From an uncultured Corynebacterium sp. (GTDB lineage Bacteria > Actinomycetota > Actinomycetes > Mycobacteriales > Mycobacteriaceae), in contig NZ_CAMIGN010000002.1 in the NCBI RefSeq assembly GCF_946221935.1, positions 1 through 64,000 on the forward strand: a stretch of 64,000 nucleotides of DNA. The letters run 5' to 3'. The translations under genes and the position numbers were made by a program. Below the pieces are notes generated by a model that had not been told where the DNA came from, ran no database searches, and saw only the letters and a list, made by a program, of their open reading frames with translations. Shown here in pieces: positions 20,190-29,515 of the stretch; the first letter of the stretch is position 1, and each line of letters begins with the position of its first letter.

Positions 20190-21557
20190 CTATCGGAGCT
20201 GAGAAAACATTTCCTCTGCGCCGGCATCGTCCCACAATGCGACGTTGCCGGCGTACGTGTCTTCGTAGCCCGCGATCGGCACCGTCTCCTGCTTCGCACC
20301 GCCGGCCATAGCCATTCCCAGCGAAGCGAGGTGCCACACATGGTCACCCTCGTTGACCTTCATGTTCGAGCTCAAGGAATCGGCAACCTTTAGGTTCTTA
20401 AACGGGTTGAGCAGGGTGCCTGGCGACTTGATTTTCTGCGACAGCGCAGCCAAGAACTTGCGCTGACGTTCCACACGATCCAGGTCGCCCTGCGCAGAGG
20501 TGTAGCGGGAACGTACATAACCCAGCGCCGTCGGCCCATCGAGCTCCTGGCATCCGGCCTGCAGTTTAATGCCTGCCATGGGGTCGTCCAACGGCTCATC
20601 CAGACACATCTCCACGCCACCGACAGCGTCAACGACATTGGCGAAACCGCCAAACCCTACCTCTGCGTAGTGGTCGAGGTGGATACCCGTCGCCTGCTCC
20701 ACGGTTTGCTGCAGAAGCGCCGGGCCGCCGATGGAAAAGGCCTGGTTGAGCTTGTTCTTTCCGTTTCCGGGGATGTCCACCCAGCTGTCGCGCGGCAGCG
20801 AGAGCATAGTTGCTTGTCCGCCGAAGCGAGGAATGTGCACCACCATGATCGTGTCAGTGCGGCCGACCGAATCGTTCAGCTCGCCGGCCATCAGGCGGTC
20901 GCCGTCTTCCTTGCTCAGCCCCGCGCGGGAGTCCGAACCCACCAGTAGCCAGTTCGTGCCGGAGGTGCCGCCCAGGCGGCCGTCATAATCCTGCAAGGCG
21001 TCAATCCGCTGCAACTTGGAATCTACCCACACAGCAGCGCCAATGCTTAGCGCGAGAACGATGGCCAGCAGCATTCCCACAATCTTGAAGAAGCCGAAAC
21101 GCTTGCGCCTTTTGGGGCGCGGGGCGGTGCGGCCGCGGGGGCGTCGAGAAGGACGTGGGGTTTCGCGGGAGCCCGGACGCGCAGAGCGACCGGAGTAGTT
21201 ACCGAACTGCGGGTCGCCGAAAGGCTGGCCCTGTCGGGGTTGCTGGGATGGACTGGGCTGGTAGTCCTGGGGGGCTCTGTAGCCCTGGTATTCCTGGCTG
21301 CTGTCGCGCGGAGGCAACGGTTCGGCACGGCGGTAGTGCGGCTTTTCGGGCTGTTCCGGACTGCTCGGTTGTTCGCGGCGGGGAGGCTCGGTAGCGCTCG
21401 GAGGAATGACGCCCCTACGCACGGGTCGCCCATAGCGATCCAGAAGGGGCTTGCCGTGCCGGTCCCGGGCGATCTCCGTGCCGTTTGCACGGTTGTTAGC
21501 GCCAGAACCTTCGCCGGAGCGCCCGGAGCCGAAATTGTCGCGAGAATTCATGGGCAC
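20190..21557 (-). CDS. LytR-CpsA-Psr (LCP) family cell-wall ligase
   Basis: 455 residues. The cytoplasmic N-terminus of about 150 residues is disordered, rich in Pro, Arg, Gln and Ser. A membrane anchor lies at about 156-178, and the extracellular LCP domain at about 195-420 carries GSDSRAG, DSVGRTDTIMVVHI, LSLPRDSWVDIPG and YVRSRYTSAQGDLDRVERQ. LCP enzymes transfer lipid-linked glycopolymers to peptidoglycan; in corynebacteria and mycobacteria they attach arabinogalactan. This fits the galactan and mycolate genes later in the window. Confidence 0.93.
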   Translation of the reverse strand: MPMNSRDNFGSGRSGEGSGANNRANGTEIARDRHGKPLLDRYGRPVRRGVIPPSATEPPRREQPSSPEQPEKPHYRRAEPLPPRDSSQEYQGYRAPQDYQPSPSQQPRQGQPFGDPQFGNYSGRSARPGSRETPRPSRRPRGRTAPRPKRRKRFGFFKIVGMLLAIVLALSIGAAVWVDSKLQRIDALQDYDGRLGGTSGTNWLLVGSDSRAGLSKEDGDRLMAGELNDSVGRTDTIMVVHIPRFGGQATMLSLPRDSWVDIPGNGKNKLNQAFSIGGPALLQQTVEQATGIHLDHYAEVGFGGFANVVDAVGGVEMCLDEPLDDPMAGIKLQAGCQELDGPTALGYVRSRYTSAQGDLDRVERQRKFLAALSQKIKSPGTLLNPFKNLKVADSLSSNMKVNEGDHVWHLASLGMAMAGGAKQETVPIAGYEDTYAGNVALWDDAGAEEMFSQLR

Positions 21558-21589
21558 AATAATAACGGGTCAATCGGCGCCGGATTGAG

Positions 21590-22327
21590 TTAGAAGAATG
21601 TGGCATAGCCTACGAATGCGACGGTATCGATCAGCCCGTGGCCGATCACTAGCGGCCAAATGCGTCCCGTCTTCTTGAAGTACCAGAGGTACACCACGCC
21701 CATGATGATGTTGCCCACTCCGGCGGAATAGCCCTGGTAGAGGTGATAGCTTCCCCGCAGCAGCGAGGACGCGGCGAAGACCCATGGCCAACTGATGCGC
21801 AGCTGTCTCAGACGGGTGCTTAGCCAGGCTACGACCACCAGTTCCTCCGCGAAACCGTTTGCCCAAGAGTTCACCACTAGAAGCGGCAAACGCCACCATG
21901 TGTCGTCCAGACCACTGGGAACGACCTGCTTGGAGAGCCCAAGGTGCACGGCGGCGAAATAGAAGGCCAGGCCAGGAAGGCCAATGACCGCAGCCAGGCC
22001 CGCACCGTGGAGCCAATCGCCTGTTTTTAGACGCCAGGTGCGCACCAGTGCGGGAGTAGGCAGGTGCCGTATGAGCAGAAACATTGCCAGCCCGCCCCAG
22101 GCGAAGAGTGCCCCGCTGGAAAGCAGCTGCAGAATCGGATCCAACCACGGTAGTTCCGATTGTGTGCGGTTCAGGGTAGTCGACTGCTCGTTGAGCGCCT
22201 CCGGGCTGACCACCGCCTCGACAAGACGCGCGATAGCCCGCAGTCCGCTAGTGCCGAAGGTGACAGCGAGTAAAAGCAGGATTTCCCAGCGCAGCGCGGT
22301 GCGATTGTCGCTTGTACTAGTGCTCAT
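21590..22327 (-). CDS. CPBP-family intramembrane protein (CAAX-protease-like)
   Basis: 245 residues from the ATG at 22327, which overlaps the end of the upstream amidase gene by 11 bp. It has multiple hydrophobic segments. Family landmarks are the glutamate pair in FAEELVVVAWL, the His in LLRGSYHLYQG and GHGLIDT. The usual Arg after the glutamate pair (EExxxR) is not evident, so protease activity is uncertain. CPBP proteins include Rce1-like proteases and bacteriocin self-immunity proteins. Confidence 0.85.
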   Translation of the reverse strand: MSTSTSDNRTALRWEILLLLAVTFGTSGLRAIARLVEAVVSPEALNEQSTTLNRTQSELPWLDPILQLLSSGALFAWGGLAMFLLIRHLPTPALVRTWRLKTGDWLHGAGLAAVIGLPGLAFYFAAVHLGLSKQVVPSGLDDTWWRLPLLVVNSWANGFAEELVVVAWLSTRLRQLRISWPWVFAASSLLRGSYHLYQGYSAGVGNIIMGVVYLWYFKKTGRIWPLVIGHGLIDTVAFVGYATFF

Positions 22328-23711
22328 GACTGTGGCTGTGGCTGTGACCGTGTTCGTGACTGTGGCGGTTGTCCGGTTTTGCGCGAAAATCCAGTGCCTC
22401 GATATCGCCCGGAACCGCAACGCTGAGATTGTCGACGGGGAGCTGTGAGGTGGTGTCCATAATAAAGGCCGCCAGCGAGAGCAATGTTTCCGCGCTGACC
22501 CGATTGCCCACCGCGCCCAGCATGAGGGCGATGGGCCAACGACCAGGGACGCGCTCCGGGGAGACTAGCGGCACGGTGACACTGGCCCAGCCCGTGAGGT
22601 TCCACAAGGTGCCCCAGGGAGTCCAGGCGGTCTGCGCCCAAAAGTTATCGACTGGTGTGAGCTGCGAAAATGCACCGGGTGTTGGTGGTGCGCACGCGAG
22701 GGTCGGGGTCGCCACGATATCGAACTCGGGCCATACCCGCTGTGGGTCGAGGCCGATAATCTGTTCTTCTAATTGTTGACGCCGCCATGCCGGTACCTGG
22801 CGCCCCTCCTCGCGCAGCCACGCGGTGATCGGTGATAGTTTGCCGGGGAGATCCGCACAGCGGGAGGCGATGAGCTCGCGGAAAAGCTGGAACGTAGCCG
22901 GCGGGTAGGGAGTGGGCGCCTGCGTGACCGATTCGACAAGCGGATGGGTGGTGGCTAAGGCAGTGGCTGCGGCGGTGGCGGCGGCAATGTCGGGGGAGAC
23001 GCGACTGCGAGTGTGGAAAGGCTGGTTCGCGTAGCCGACACGCAGTGGCGAAGAACGGTACAGCGTGCTGTTGTCCGGTGCGGGGAGGCCATAGGCACGG
23101 GCGGTAGTAGGGAGATCCGCGGCGATAAAACCTTGAGCTACCGGCGAAAAAGTGCCGAATTGGTGATTGTGGGCGGGCTTGAGCGCCGCCAGGCCACAGC
23201 ATGCCGCGGGGATGCGGATGGAGCCACCACCATCGGTGGCATGGGCGATGTTTACCAATCCACGGGCGACAGCCACCGCTGCGCCGCCGGAGGAGCCGCC
23301 GACCATCATGCCCGGATGCAGCGGATTTACCGGCTCGGGCATCCCAATCGGCTCGGTGTAAGCGGTGGTGCCAAACTCGGCAGAAGCAGAGGCGCCAACC
23401 AGCGTTGCCCCGGCAGCCAGTAGCCTGTGTGCGGTCGTATCGTGATAGTCCGCGACAAAGCTATGGTGCACCGACCCCATCGTCGTGACTTCACCCGCGA
23501 CTTGCTGCAGGTCCTTGATTAGTACTTCCTCGCCGCTTAGAGGAAGGCCGGGGTGGCCACGCAGAAAGTCATAGCCGTGCGGGTTGTCGTAGATACGGGT
23601 GACGCCCAGTTGGGCGTTGTTAAGACCCGTGTCGCGCCGGGCACGGGCGAGGCGGGTGGCAAAAGTGCTAGTGCCACCTTGCTCGCTGAGGATGTCGGAG
23701 GTGCAGTTCAT
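22317..23711 (-). CDS. Amidase signature enzyme with His-rich tail
   Basis: 464 residues from ATG 23711; the frame is open to 23954 and ATG 23795 is an alternative, neither with a clear ribosome site. Amidase-signature hydrolases cleave amide bonds. The Ser-Ser-Lys triad is intact: Lys66 (LIKDL), Ser141 (GGSSGG) and Ser164 (DGGGSIRIPA). GatA seems unlikely because gatB and gatC are absent and the tail is unusual. The last 15 residues (HSHEHGHSHSHSHEH) are a possible metal-binding tail encoded by a near-repetitive DNA stretch. The gene overlaps the CPBP gene by 11 bp. Confidence 0.88.
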   Translation of the reverse strand: MNCTSDILSEQGGTSTFATRLARARRDTGLNNAQLGVTRIYDNPHGYDFLRGHPGLPLSGEEVLIKDLQQVAGEVTTMGSVHHSFVADYHDTTAHRLLAAGATLVGASASAEFGTTAYTEPIGMPEPVNPLHPGMMVGGSSGGAAVAVARGLVNIAHATDGGGSIRIPAACCGLAALKPAHNHQFGTFSPVAQGFIAADLPTTARAYGLPAPDNSTLYRSSPLRVGYANQPFHTRSRVSPDIAAATAAATALATTHPLVESVTQAPTPYPPATFQLFRELIASRCADLPGKLSPITAWLREEGRQVPAWRRQQLEEQIIGLDPQRVWPEFDIVATPTLACAPPTPGAFSQLTPVDNFWAQTAWTPWGTLWNLTGWASVTVPLVSPERVPGRWPIALMLGAVGNRVSAETLLSLAAFIMDTTSQLPVDNLSVAVPGDIEALDFRAKPDNRHSHEHGHSHSHSHEH

Positions 23712-23808
23712 TGATTCCCAAGGATATACCCCGCGGAAGAAGCGGCCAGGCGCAGGCGCGATTACACCCTCGCCGAGGCTGCGGGGGGTCTCCATTAGAC
23801 TGCGTTGC

Positions 23809-24804
23809 ATGAGTGATTCTTCCGCACGCGTTGCTTTTTTAGGGCCTGAGGGCACCTTCACGGAGCAGGCACTGAAGCAGTTCAAAGAGCTCGGTGCGCT
23901 GCCGGAGGGGGCCACTGAAATTCCGGTCGTCTCGCCACGGGCGGCGCTGGACATGGTGCGTGACGGAGAGGCCGATTCCGCGTGCGTGGCGTTGGAAAGC
24001 TCGGTTGACGGTCCGGTGTCGCAAACGGAAGACGCACTGACCTACGGCACGCCCCTGCAGATCTACCGCGAGGTTTTGGTTCCGGTCGTGTTTTCCATCC
24101 TGGTACAACCTGGTACTGAGCTGCGAGATATTAAGACTCTGACCACCCACCCCGTCGCCGAAGCACAGGTGCGCAATTGGGTAGCCGAGAATCTGCCGGA
24201 CGTCGACTTTGTCCCCGCCGCCAGCAACGGAGCGGCTGCTGCTGCAGTCAAGGCCGGGCGGGCTGATGCCGCCGCCGCCCCGGCCCGTGCTGGCGAGATT
24301 CATGGTCTAGATGCACTGGCGGAGGGCGTGGCGGATGTCGCGGGTGCACAGACCCGATTCATTCTGGTCGGAAAACCCAGCAAACCTACCGCGCGCACGG
24401 GGAACGACCGTAGCGGCATGATCCTCTGGCTGCCGAATGTGCCCTCCAGCTTGCTGGATGCTATTGCGGAATTGTCCACCCGACAGGTGGATATGGCTCG
24501 CATCGGCTCGCGACCCCGCCGCACCGGGGCCCAGGGAGAAGGGGCGGCGAATGGAAACTATGTCTTCCATATCGGCGTCGTCGGCCATATCGAGGACGAC
24601 GCAGTCGCCGAAGCTCTGGCTGGCCTGTACCGCCGCGCTGAGGAGGTGCGTTTCCTGGGCAGCTGGCCCTCAGCCGAGCCGTTGCCAGAGTCTGCAGCGC
24701 ATTCCAGCCATCCGCTGCGCCGTCATGCGGGCAGTGCCCCGCCGAACTACGCTGAATCCAGTAGGTGGATCGAGGAACTTAAACGCGGCGGAAAGGGCAC
24801 CTAG
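23809..24804 (+). CDS. pheA: Prephenate dehydratase
   Basis: 331 residues. It converts prephenate to phenylpyruvate in phenylalanine synthesis. The catalytic PDT domain (about 5-190) starts ARVAFLGPEGTFTEQAL and ends with the TRFILVG block that holds the conserved Thr-Arg-Phe. An ACT regulatory domain (about 200-285) follows and should bind phenylalanine. A 45-residue hydrophilic tail is extra. The phosphatase gene starts 3 bp later. The pheA, phosphatase, zincin, septum protein and serS order is the same as in mycobacteria. Confidence 0.95.
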   Translation: MSDSSARVAFLGPEGTFTEQALKQFKELGALPEGATEIPVVSPRAALDMVRDGEADSACVALESSVDGPVSQTEDALTYGTPLQIYREVLVPVVFSILVQPGTELRDIKTLTTHPVAEAQVRNWVAENLPDVDFVPAASNGAAAAAVKAGRADAAAAPARAGEIHGLDALAEGVADVAGAQTRFILVGKPSKPTARTGNDRSGMILWLPNVPSSLLDAIAELSTRQVDMARIGSRPRRTGAQGEGAANGNYVFHIGVVGHIEDDAVAEALAGLYRRAEEVRFLGSWPSAEPLPESAAHSSHPLRRHAGSAPPNYAESSRWIEELKRGGKGT

Positions 24805-24807
24805 CCA

Positions 24808-25662
24808 ATGGCGCAGGCACAATCGACACGGCTTTTCCTGGTTAGGCACGGCCAGACAACCTCCAATGCCATTCATGCCTTGGATACTGCACTGCCCGGT
24901 GCCAGCCTCACCGACCTGGGATGGCAGCAAGCTGCCGAGGCAGGTCGATGGCTCAACGAACGTACTGGGCGCTTAAAGATCGCCTCCTCCTTTGCCGCGC
25001 GTGCACAGCAGACCGCCGTGGGCGTGGCCGGTGCTTTCAGCGGTGAGCTCGTGCCCGCGGAGTTCTCACATGGTGAGGCATTGGATGACGCCACAGCCCT
25101 CGACAAGGCCGCGGATCCTATTAAGGCTTCACTCCAGCGCCTACCACGGGTATCGGAGATTCCTGCCGGACGATACGAGATGAAAAACGACGAGGACTCC
25201 CACGAGGCCTATCACTCCATCCTGGGGACGTGGATGCTCGGTCGGGTGGATAAAGCAGTCCCGGGCGGACTTTCCGGCGCAGAAGTGCTGCGCGAATATC
25301 TCGCGACACTGCTGCGGGCGCTCGCCGACAACCACACGGCAGCGAACCCCAGCGATATTGCCCTGGTCAGCCACGGTGCCGTGATTCGCCTGGTCGCCCG
25401 CTTCCTGGGCGGGGTGGATCCGGAATGGGCCTTCATGCACTATCTGGCCAATGGCAATGTCATCACCCTCCGCGTACCAGACAACATTGCCGAGTTGGCT
25501 GATGTGGCAGAAGGGCGGCCTGGGGCGTCACAAAATAAGGGCGACCAACAAGACAGCGCGGCAGTAAATAGTGCTGCATTAAATAGTGCGGCGCAGACCG
25601 GAGTGCTCGACAGTCTGGAAGGAACCTTCGAGATCCTGGGGTGGGGCGAAGCCACCCTTTAG
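24808..25662 (+). CDS. Histidine phosphatase (phosphoglycerate mutase-like)
   Basis: 284 residues. The RHG motif FLVRHGQTTSN carries the phospho-accepting His14, and the second histidine is in VSHGAVIRLVARF. It is probably a small-molecule or broad-specificity phosphatase rather than a true mutase, as for the counterpart after pheA in mycobacteria. Near the C-terminus an Asn-Ser-Ala-Ala-Leu motif repeats, with matching DNA repeats at about 25560-25595. Coupled to pheA. Confidence 0.87.
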   Translation: MAQAQSTRLFLVRHGQTTSNAIHALDTALPGASLTDLGWQQAAEAGRWLNERTGRLKIASSFAARAQQTAVGVAGAFSGELVPAEFSHGEALDDATALDKAADPIKASLQRLPRVSEIPAGRYEMKNDEDSHEAYHSILGTWMLGRVDKAVPGGLSGAEVLREYLATLLRALADNHTAANPSDIALVSHGAVIRLVARFLGGVDPEWAFMHYLANGNVITLRVPDNIAELADVAEGRPGASQNKGDQQDSAAVNSAALNSAAQTGVLDSLEGTFEILGWGEATL

Positions 25663-25679
25663 GGCAGGGGCGGGTGCCG

Positions 25680-26030
25680 CTAACCCCAACCGAGTTCGTG
25701 CAGGCGATCGTCGTCGATGCCGAAATGATGGCCAAGCTCGTGAATGACGGTGATGGCGACCTGCTCGATAAGCTCTTCCTCGCTATCGCAGATGTCCTCT
25801 AGAGCATGACGATAGATCGTGATTTTGTCCGGCAAGGCGGAGGTGTACTCGGAGGTGCGCTCAGTAAGCGCGATGCCCTCATAAAGCCCCAGAATATGCG
25901 GGCTTTCGGGGTTATAGTCCTCCGTGACGATGGCGACATTGCTGACATTATCCAGCAGCTCGCGCGGGATGCGCCTTAAACCCAAGTCAACGAGGTCCTC
26001 GAAGCGCTCCGGAGAAACGTCAATGGCCAT
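25680..26030 (-). CDS. Zincin-like metallopeptidase family protein
   Basis: 116 residues. It carries HELGHHFGIDDDRLHELGW, an HExxH zinc site at 97-101 with a downstream Asp/His-rich third-ligand region typical of the small DUF1025/zincin-like family. No signal peptide, so cytosolic. It is the ortholog by position of the gene between the phosphoglycerate-mutase-like gene and the septum-formation gene in mycobacteria. It is transcribed after the septum-formation gene, 14 bp apart. The substrate is unknown. Confidence 0.88.
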   Translation of the reverse strand: MAIDVSPERFEDLVDLGLRRIPRELLDNVSNVAIVTEDYNPESPHILGLYEGIALTERTSEYTSALPDKITIYRHALEDICDSEEELIEQVAITVIHELGHHFGIDDDRLHELGWG

Positions 26031-26044
26031 TGGCTTTAGGAACC

Positions 26045-27100
26045 CTAGGGCGCTGGGGTCGGGTTCGCGCTGGGGGCAGCGCTCGGCTTCGTCTCCTCGC
26101 CCGGCTTCGCATCCTGGCGCAGCGGATTCCGCTTCGGCGGGGTGGCCGGAGCCTTGCCGTCGATGGTGAACTTATTGCGCACGTCGCCATTGAGAGCCGC
26201 GAAGCCGCCACCAGGGCGACCAAAGGTAAGCGCACAATTCACGGTGCGGGAACCGGCATCCCAGGACTGGCGCTGGAGCGTATTCCAGAACGGTGTGAGC
26301 GTGGAGTTGTACAGCGCATCGTCGCCACCGAGGTAGTCCTGCGCGGCCTTGGTGCAGACCTTATTCAGGAACTCATTCTGCTTCTTCAGGTCCGGCCATG
26401 CGCCGGGGAACTGTGTACCTAGGTTGACCACGGAGGTTACCTGCCAGGCGTGGTTTTCCGTACATGGCACTTCATTGGTCAGCTGGCCATCGACCCGCAC
26501 ACAGCGATCCTTCTCGAAGTAGCGTGCCTGATCCTGCTTCGCCGCAAAACCCGTGGTCTCTGTAGTGCGCCCGGTCGAATCGGGCACCATCACACCGCAT
26601 AGCATCGTGCGGTCGCCGTCATTCCAGGCGGACTGTGGCGGCAAGATGGGGGAGATTGAGTAGCGTCCCTCTGGATCGAGCTTTCCCTTGAGGTACTGCA
26701 TCGTGGGGCCGGTGCAGAGCTCATTGGTTAGTTCTTCTTGACGCTTCAAGTCCGGCTGCTTCGCGTTCGGGCCAAACTCGCTTGTGGGGTACTGGCTGAG
26801 ATCTTCGCGGGAGCTGACCTCGAAGCGGTGGGGCTGCTCGCAGTTGACGGTGGAGAACTCGGTGTTTACGCCGTTCGCGCCGGGCTTCCAATTCACACAA
26901 TCGCCGTGGCTGGCCTGGGTGAAGGTGGTGTTGTCGACATGCTGGCCCTGCTTCTCATCAGTAATGGGAACCAAAGGTGAGCTACCCTCGGGCGCGACCA
27001 AGGCGAACGCAGCTGCGCTGACACCTCCGCAGAGGGCGGCGAACAGTGCGACAGTGATGCTGCGGGCTCTGCGTTGATTCTTCGCTTCGCTGGTGGTCAT
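26045..27100 (-). CDS. Septum-formation family membrane protein
   Basis: 351 residues. A short basic cytoplasmic N-terminus and one transmembrane helix (about 15-36) are followed by an extracellular part with two related modules, each with paired cysteines (HGDCVNWKPG...VNCEQPHRFEV and DRCVRVDGQ...VPCTENHAWQV). This matches the actinobacterial septum-formation domain. The C-terminus is a Pro/Ala-rich tail of about 45 residues. It is divergent from serS and first in an operon with the zincin gene. Confidence 0.86.
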   Translation of the reverse strand: MTTSEAKNQRRARSITVALFAALCGGVSAAAFALVAPEGSSPLVPITDEKQGQHVDNTTFTQASHGDCVNWKPGANGVNTEFSTVNCEQPHRFEVSSREDLSQYPTSEFGPNAKQPDLKRQEELTNELCTGPTMQYLKGKLDPEGRYSISPILPPQSAWNDGDRTMLCGVMVPDSTGRTTETTGFAAKQDQARYFEKDRCVRVDGQLTNEVPCTENHAWQVTSVVNLGTQFPGAWPDLKKQNEFLNKVCTKAAQDYLGGDDALYNSTLTPFWNTLQRQSWDAGSRTVNCALTFGRPGGGFAALNGDVRNKFTIDGKAPATPPKRNPLRQDAKPGEETKPSAAPSANPTPAP

Positions 27101-27235
27101 GAAAGGCTCGCTCTAATCCGACTCGGGTTCGACTGCTACTTGAGGCTAGGTACTTCGAGGCTAGTCTAGTAGGGGTTGTGCCTCAGGGGGAACTAGGCGG
27201 ACAAGTGCGGAGCCGAACCCGCTAAGCTAAACACC

Positions 27236-28519
27236 ATGATTGATCTGAAGCTTCTGCGCGATAACCCCGATGTAGTCCGAGAATCCCAGCGCACTCGCGG
27301 GGAGGACCCAGCACTGGTTGACCAGCTGCTGGAAGCCGATGCACAGCGCCGCGAGGCTATCAGTGCCGCCGATGCTGCCCGCGCGGAGCAAAAGGCTTTC
27401 TCCAAGGAGATGGGGCAGAAGATGCGCTCTGCCTCTGACGAGGAAAAGCAGGCTCTGCGTGAGGGGGGCAAGAAGAAGGCCGACTCTGTCAAGAAGTTGG
27501 AGGAGGAGCAGACGAAGGCTGAGCAGGCCGTCAACGACCTGCAGATGCAGATTTCCAACATTGTGGAAGACGGCGCGCCAGCGGGCGGCGAGGATGACTT
27601 TGTCACCCTCGATGTGGTGGGTGAGCCGCCACAGTTCGACTTCGAGCCAAAGGATCACCTGGAGCTTGGCGAGTCTCTGGGGCTGATCGACATGAAGCGC
27701 GGCACCAAGGTCTCTGGCGCTCGCTTCTACTTCCTCACTGGCGACGGTGCTCTTTTGCAGTTGGGCATGCTGCAATTGGCTGCCCAGAAGGCTGTCGAGC
27801 ATGGTTTTAAGCTGATGATCCCACCGGTGCTGGTGCGCCCGGAGGTTATGTCCGGTACCGGTTTCCTGGGTGCGCACGCCGATGAGATTTATCGTCTGGA
27901 AGAGGATGATTTGTACCTGGTTGGCACCTCTGAGGTGGCGCTGGCCGGCTATCACTCCGAGGAGATCATTGACCTGTCCGACGGTCCGCTGCGTTACGCC
28001 GGTTGGTCTTCCTGCTTCCGTCGCGAGGCTGGTTCCTATGGCAAGGACACCCGCGGCATTATCCGCGTGCACCAGTTCGACAAGGTCGAAATGTTCGTTT
28101 ATTGCAAGCCGGAGGAGGCCACCGAAATCCACCAGCAATTGCTGGCCATGGAACGCGAGATGCTGGCTGCCATCGAGGTGCCCTACCGCGTGATTGACGT
28201 CGCCGGTGGCGACCTAGGTTCCTCGGCTGCCCGCAAGTTCGACACGGAGGCTTGGGTTCCTACCCAACAGACGTATCGCGAGCTGACCAGTACCTCCAAC
28301 TGCACCACTTTCCAGGCGCGCCGTCTAAAGACCCGCTACCGTGATGCCGACGGCAAGGCGCAAACCGCCGCCACCCTGAACGGCACCCTGGCTACAACCC
28401 GCTGGCTGGTGGCTATTTTGGAGAACCACCAGCAGGCCGATGGCTCCGTGGTGGTGCCGAAGGCTCTGCGTCCTTTCGTTGGTAAAGATATTCTGAAGCC
28501 TAAAGAATCCGGCGCCTAA
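27236..28519 (+). CDS. serS: Seryl-tRNA synthetase
   Basis: 427 residues, normal for bacterial SerRS. The N-terminal antiparallel coiled-coil arm that reads the tRNA-Ser long variable arm is at about 25-105. Class II motif 2 is FRREAGSYGKDTRGIIRVHQ, and the motif 3 region runs from TAATLNGTLATTRWLVAILEN. Charges serine on tRNA-Ser. The acyltransferase gene follows after 36 bp. Confidence 0.98.
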   Translation: MIDLKLLRDNPDVVRESQRTRGEDPALVDQLLEADAQRREAISAADAARAEQKAFSKEMGQKMRSASDEEKQALREGGKKKADSVKKLEEEQTKAEQAVNDLQMQISNIVEDGAPAGGEDDFVTLDVVGEPPQFDFEPKDHLELGESLGLIDMKRGTKVSGARFYFLTGDGALLQLGMLQLAAQKAVEHGFKLMIPPVLVRPEVMSGTGFLGAHADEIYRLEEDDLYLVGTSEVALAGYHSEEIIDLSDGPLRYAGWSSCFRREAGSYGKDTRGIIRVHQFDKVEMFVYCKPEEATEIHQQLLAMEREMLAAIEVPYRVIDVAGGDLGSSAARKFDTEAWVPTQQTYRELTSTSNCTTFQARRLKTRYRDADGKAQTAATLNGTLATTRWLVAILENHQQADGSVVVPKALRPFVGKDILKPKESGA

Positions 28520-28555
28520 AGCGCTTTAGACTTCCAGGAGAGGTAACCGCCACCC

Positions 28556-29506
28556 ATGTCGTTGCTCGATAGCTTCAGCTTTCCCGATGGCTACCAGCCA
28601 GTAACCACCGGCCACAAAGAGGCCAAGGAATTCCCCTATGGTTTCCCGACCATCGGTATTGCCAAGCTGTGGTTCCGCTACATGCAAAACTTGGATTGCG
28701 CGGTCTACGGTGCGGAGAATATTCCCGCCGATGGCCCCGCCATGATCGCCGTGAATCACACGGGCTATTGGGACTTCACCTACGGTGGCATTCCGGCACA
28801 TGTACGCGGTGGCCGCCTGGTGCGCTTCATGGCGAAGAAGGAGATCTTCGACGTCAAGGGTGTGGGAATGCTGATGAGCTCTTATCACCACATTCCAGTG
28901 GATCGTGCCGATGGACAAGGCTCAGTCGACCAGGCCATTAAGCAGCTGCGCGCCGGCGATTTGGTGGGTATCTTCCCGGAGGCCACTATTTCTCGTTCCT
29001 TCGAGGTCAAGGAGTTCCGCCAGGGTGCAGCCCGCATTGCCCATGCAGCTGACGTGCCCCTGATCCCGTTGACGATCTGGGGTTCACAGCGCGTGTGGAC
29101 GAAGGGGCGCAAGCCGATCTGGAAGCCCAAGAAAACTGAGCTGGTGATTACCGTCGGCAAGCCGATCGAAGTCACCGATGATGCGGAGGCCACCACTGCG
29201 CTTCTGCACCAGACCATGGTCGAGCAGTTGGACTTTACCCGTGACCGCTGGGAGGAGCGCTTCGGTCCCATGCCCAAGGGCGAGTTCTGGGTGCCCGCGG
29301 CCCTGGGAGGCAGTGCCCCTACCTTGGAAGACGCCACCGTTCAGGATCGCGCAGACGCTGCCGCCCGCAAGGAAAAGCGCGCCCAGGAGAAGGCCGAAGC
29401 TGAACGCCGGGCAGCGTCCGAGGCGCGCGAGCGTGATGAGGCCACTGGCATTAACAAGGTTTTGGTTCCTCTGCGTCAGCGCCTTAAGCGCCTACGTAAA
29501 AAATAG
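28556..29506 (+). CDS. 1-acylglycerol-3-phosphate acyltransferase (PlsC-like)
   Basis: 316 residues. The HX4D acyltransferase motif NHTGYWD (His68, Asp73) and the phosphate-binding block FPEATIS are present, with PLIPLTIWGSQ further on. It probably acylates lysophosphatidic acid or a related lipid at the membrane surface. The last 60 residues are an Arg/Glu/Ala-rich helix, likely coiled coil. Acyltransferase genes in the same place relative to serS occur in mycobacteria. Confidence 0.9.
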   Translation: MSLLDSFSFPDGYQPVTTGHKEAKEFPYGFPTIGIAKLWFRYMQNLDCAVYGAENIPADGPAMIAVNHTGYWDFTYGGIPAHVRGGRLVRFMAKKEIFDVKGVGMLMSSYHHIPVDRADGQGSVDQAIKQLRAGDLVGIFPEATISRSFEVKEFRQGAARIAHAADVPLIPLTIWGSQRVWTKGRKPIWKPKKTELVITVGKPIEVTDDAEATTALLHQTMVEQLDFTRDRWEERFGPMPKGEFWVPAALGGSAPTLEDATVQDRADAAARKEKRAQEKAEAERRAASEARERDEATGINKVLVPLRQRLKRLRKK

Positions 29507-29515
29507 GACGGAGAA

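Noticed and set aside
22322..22375. Simple tandem repeat of tgtggc type
   Set aside because: It is coding DNA for the His-rich amidase tail and does not need a separate repeat call.
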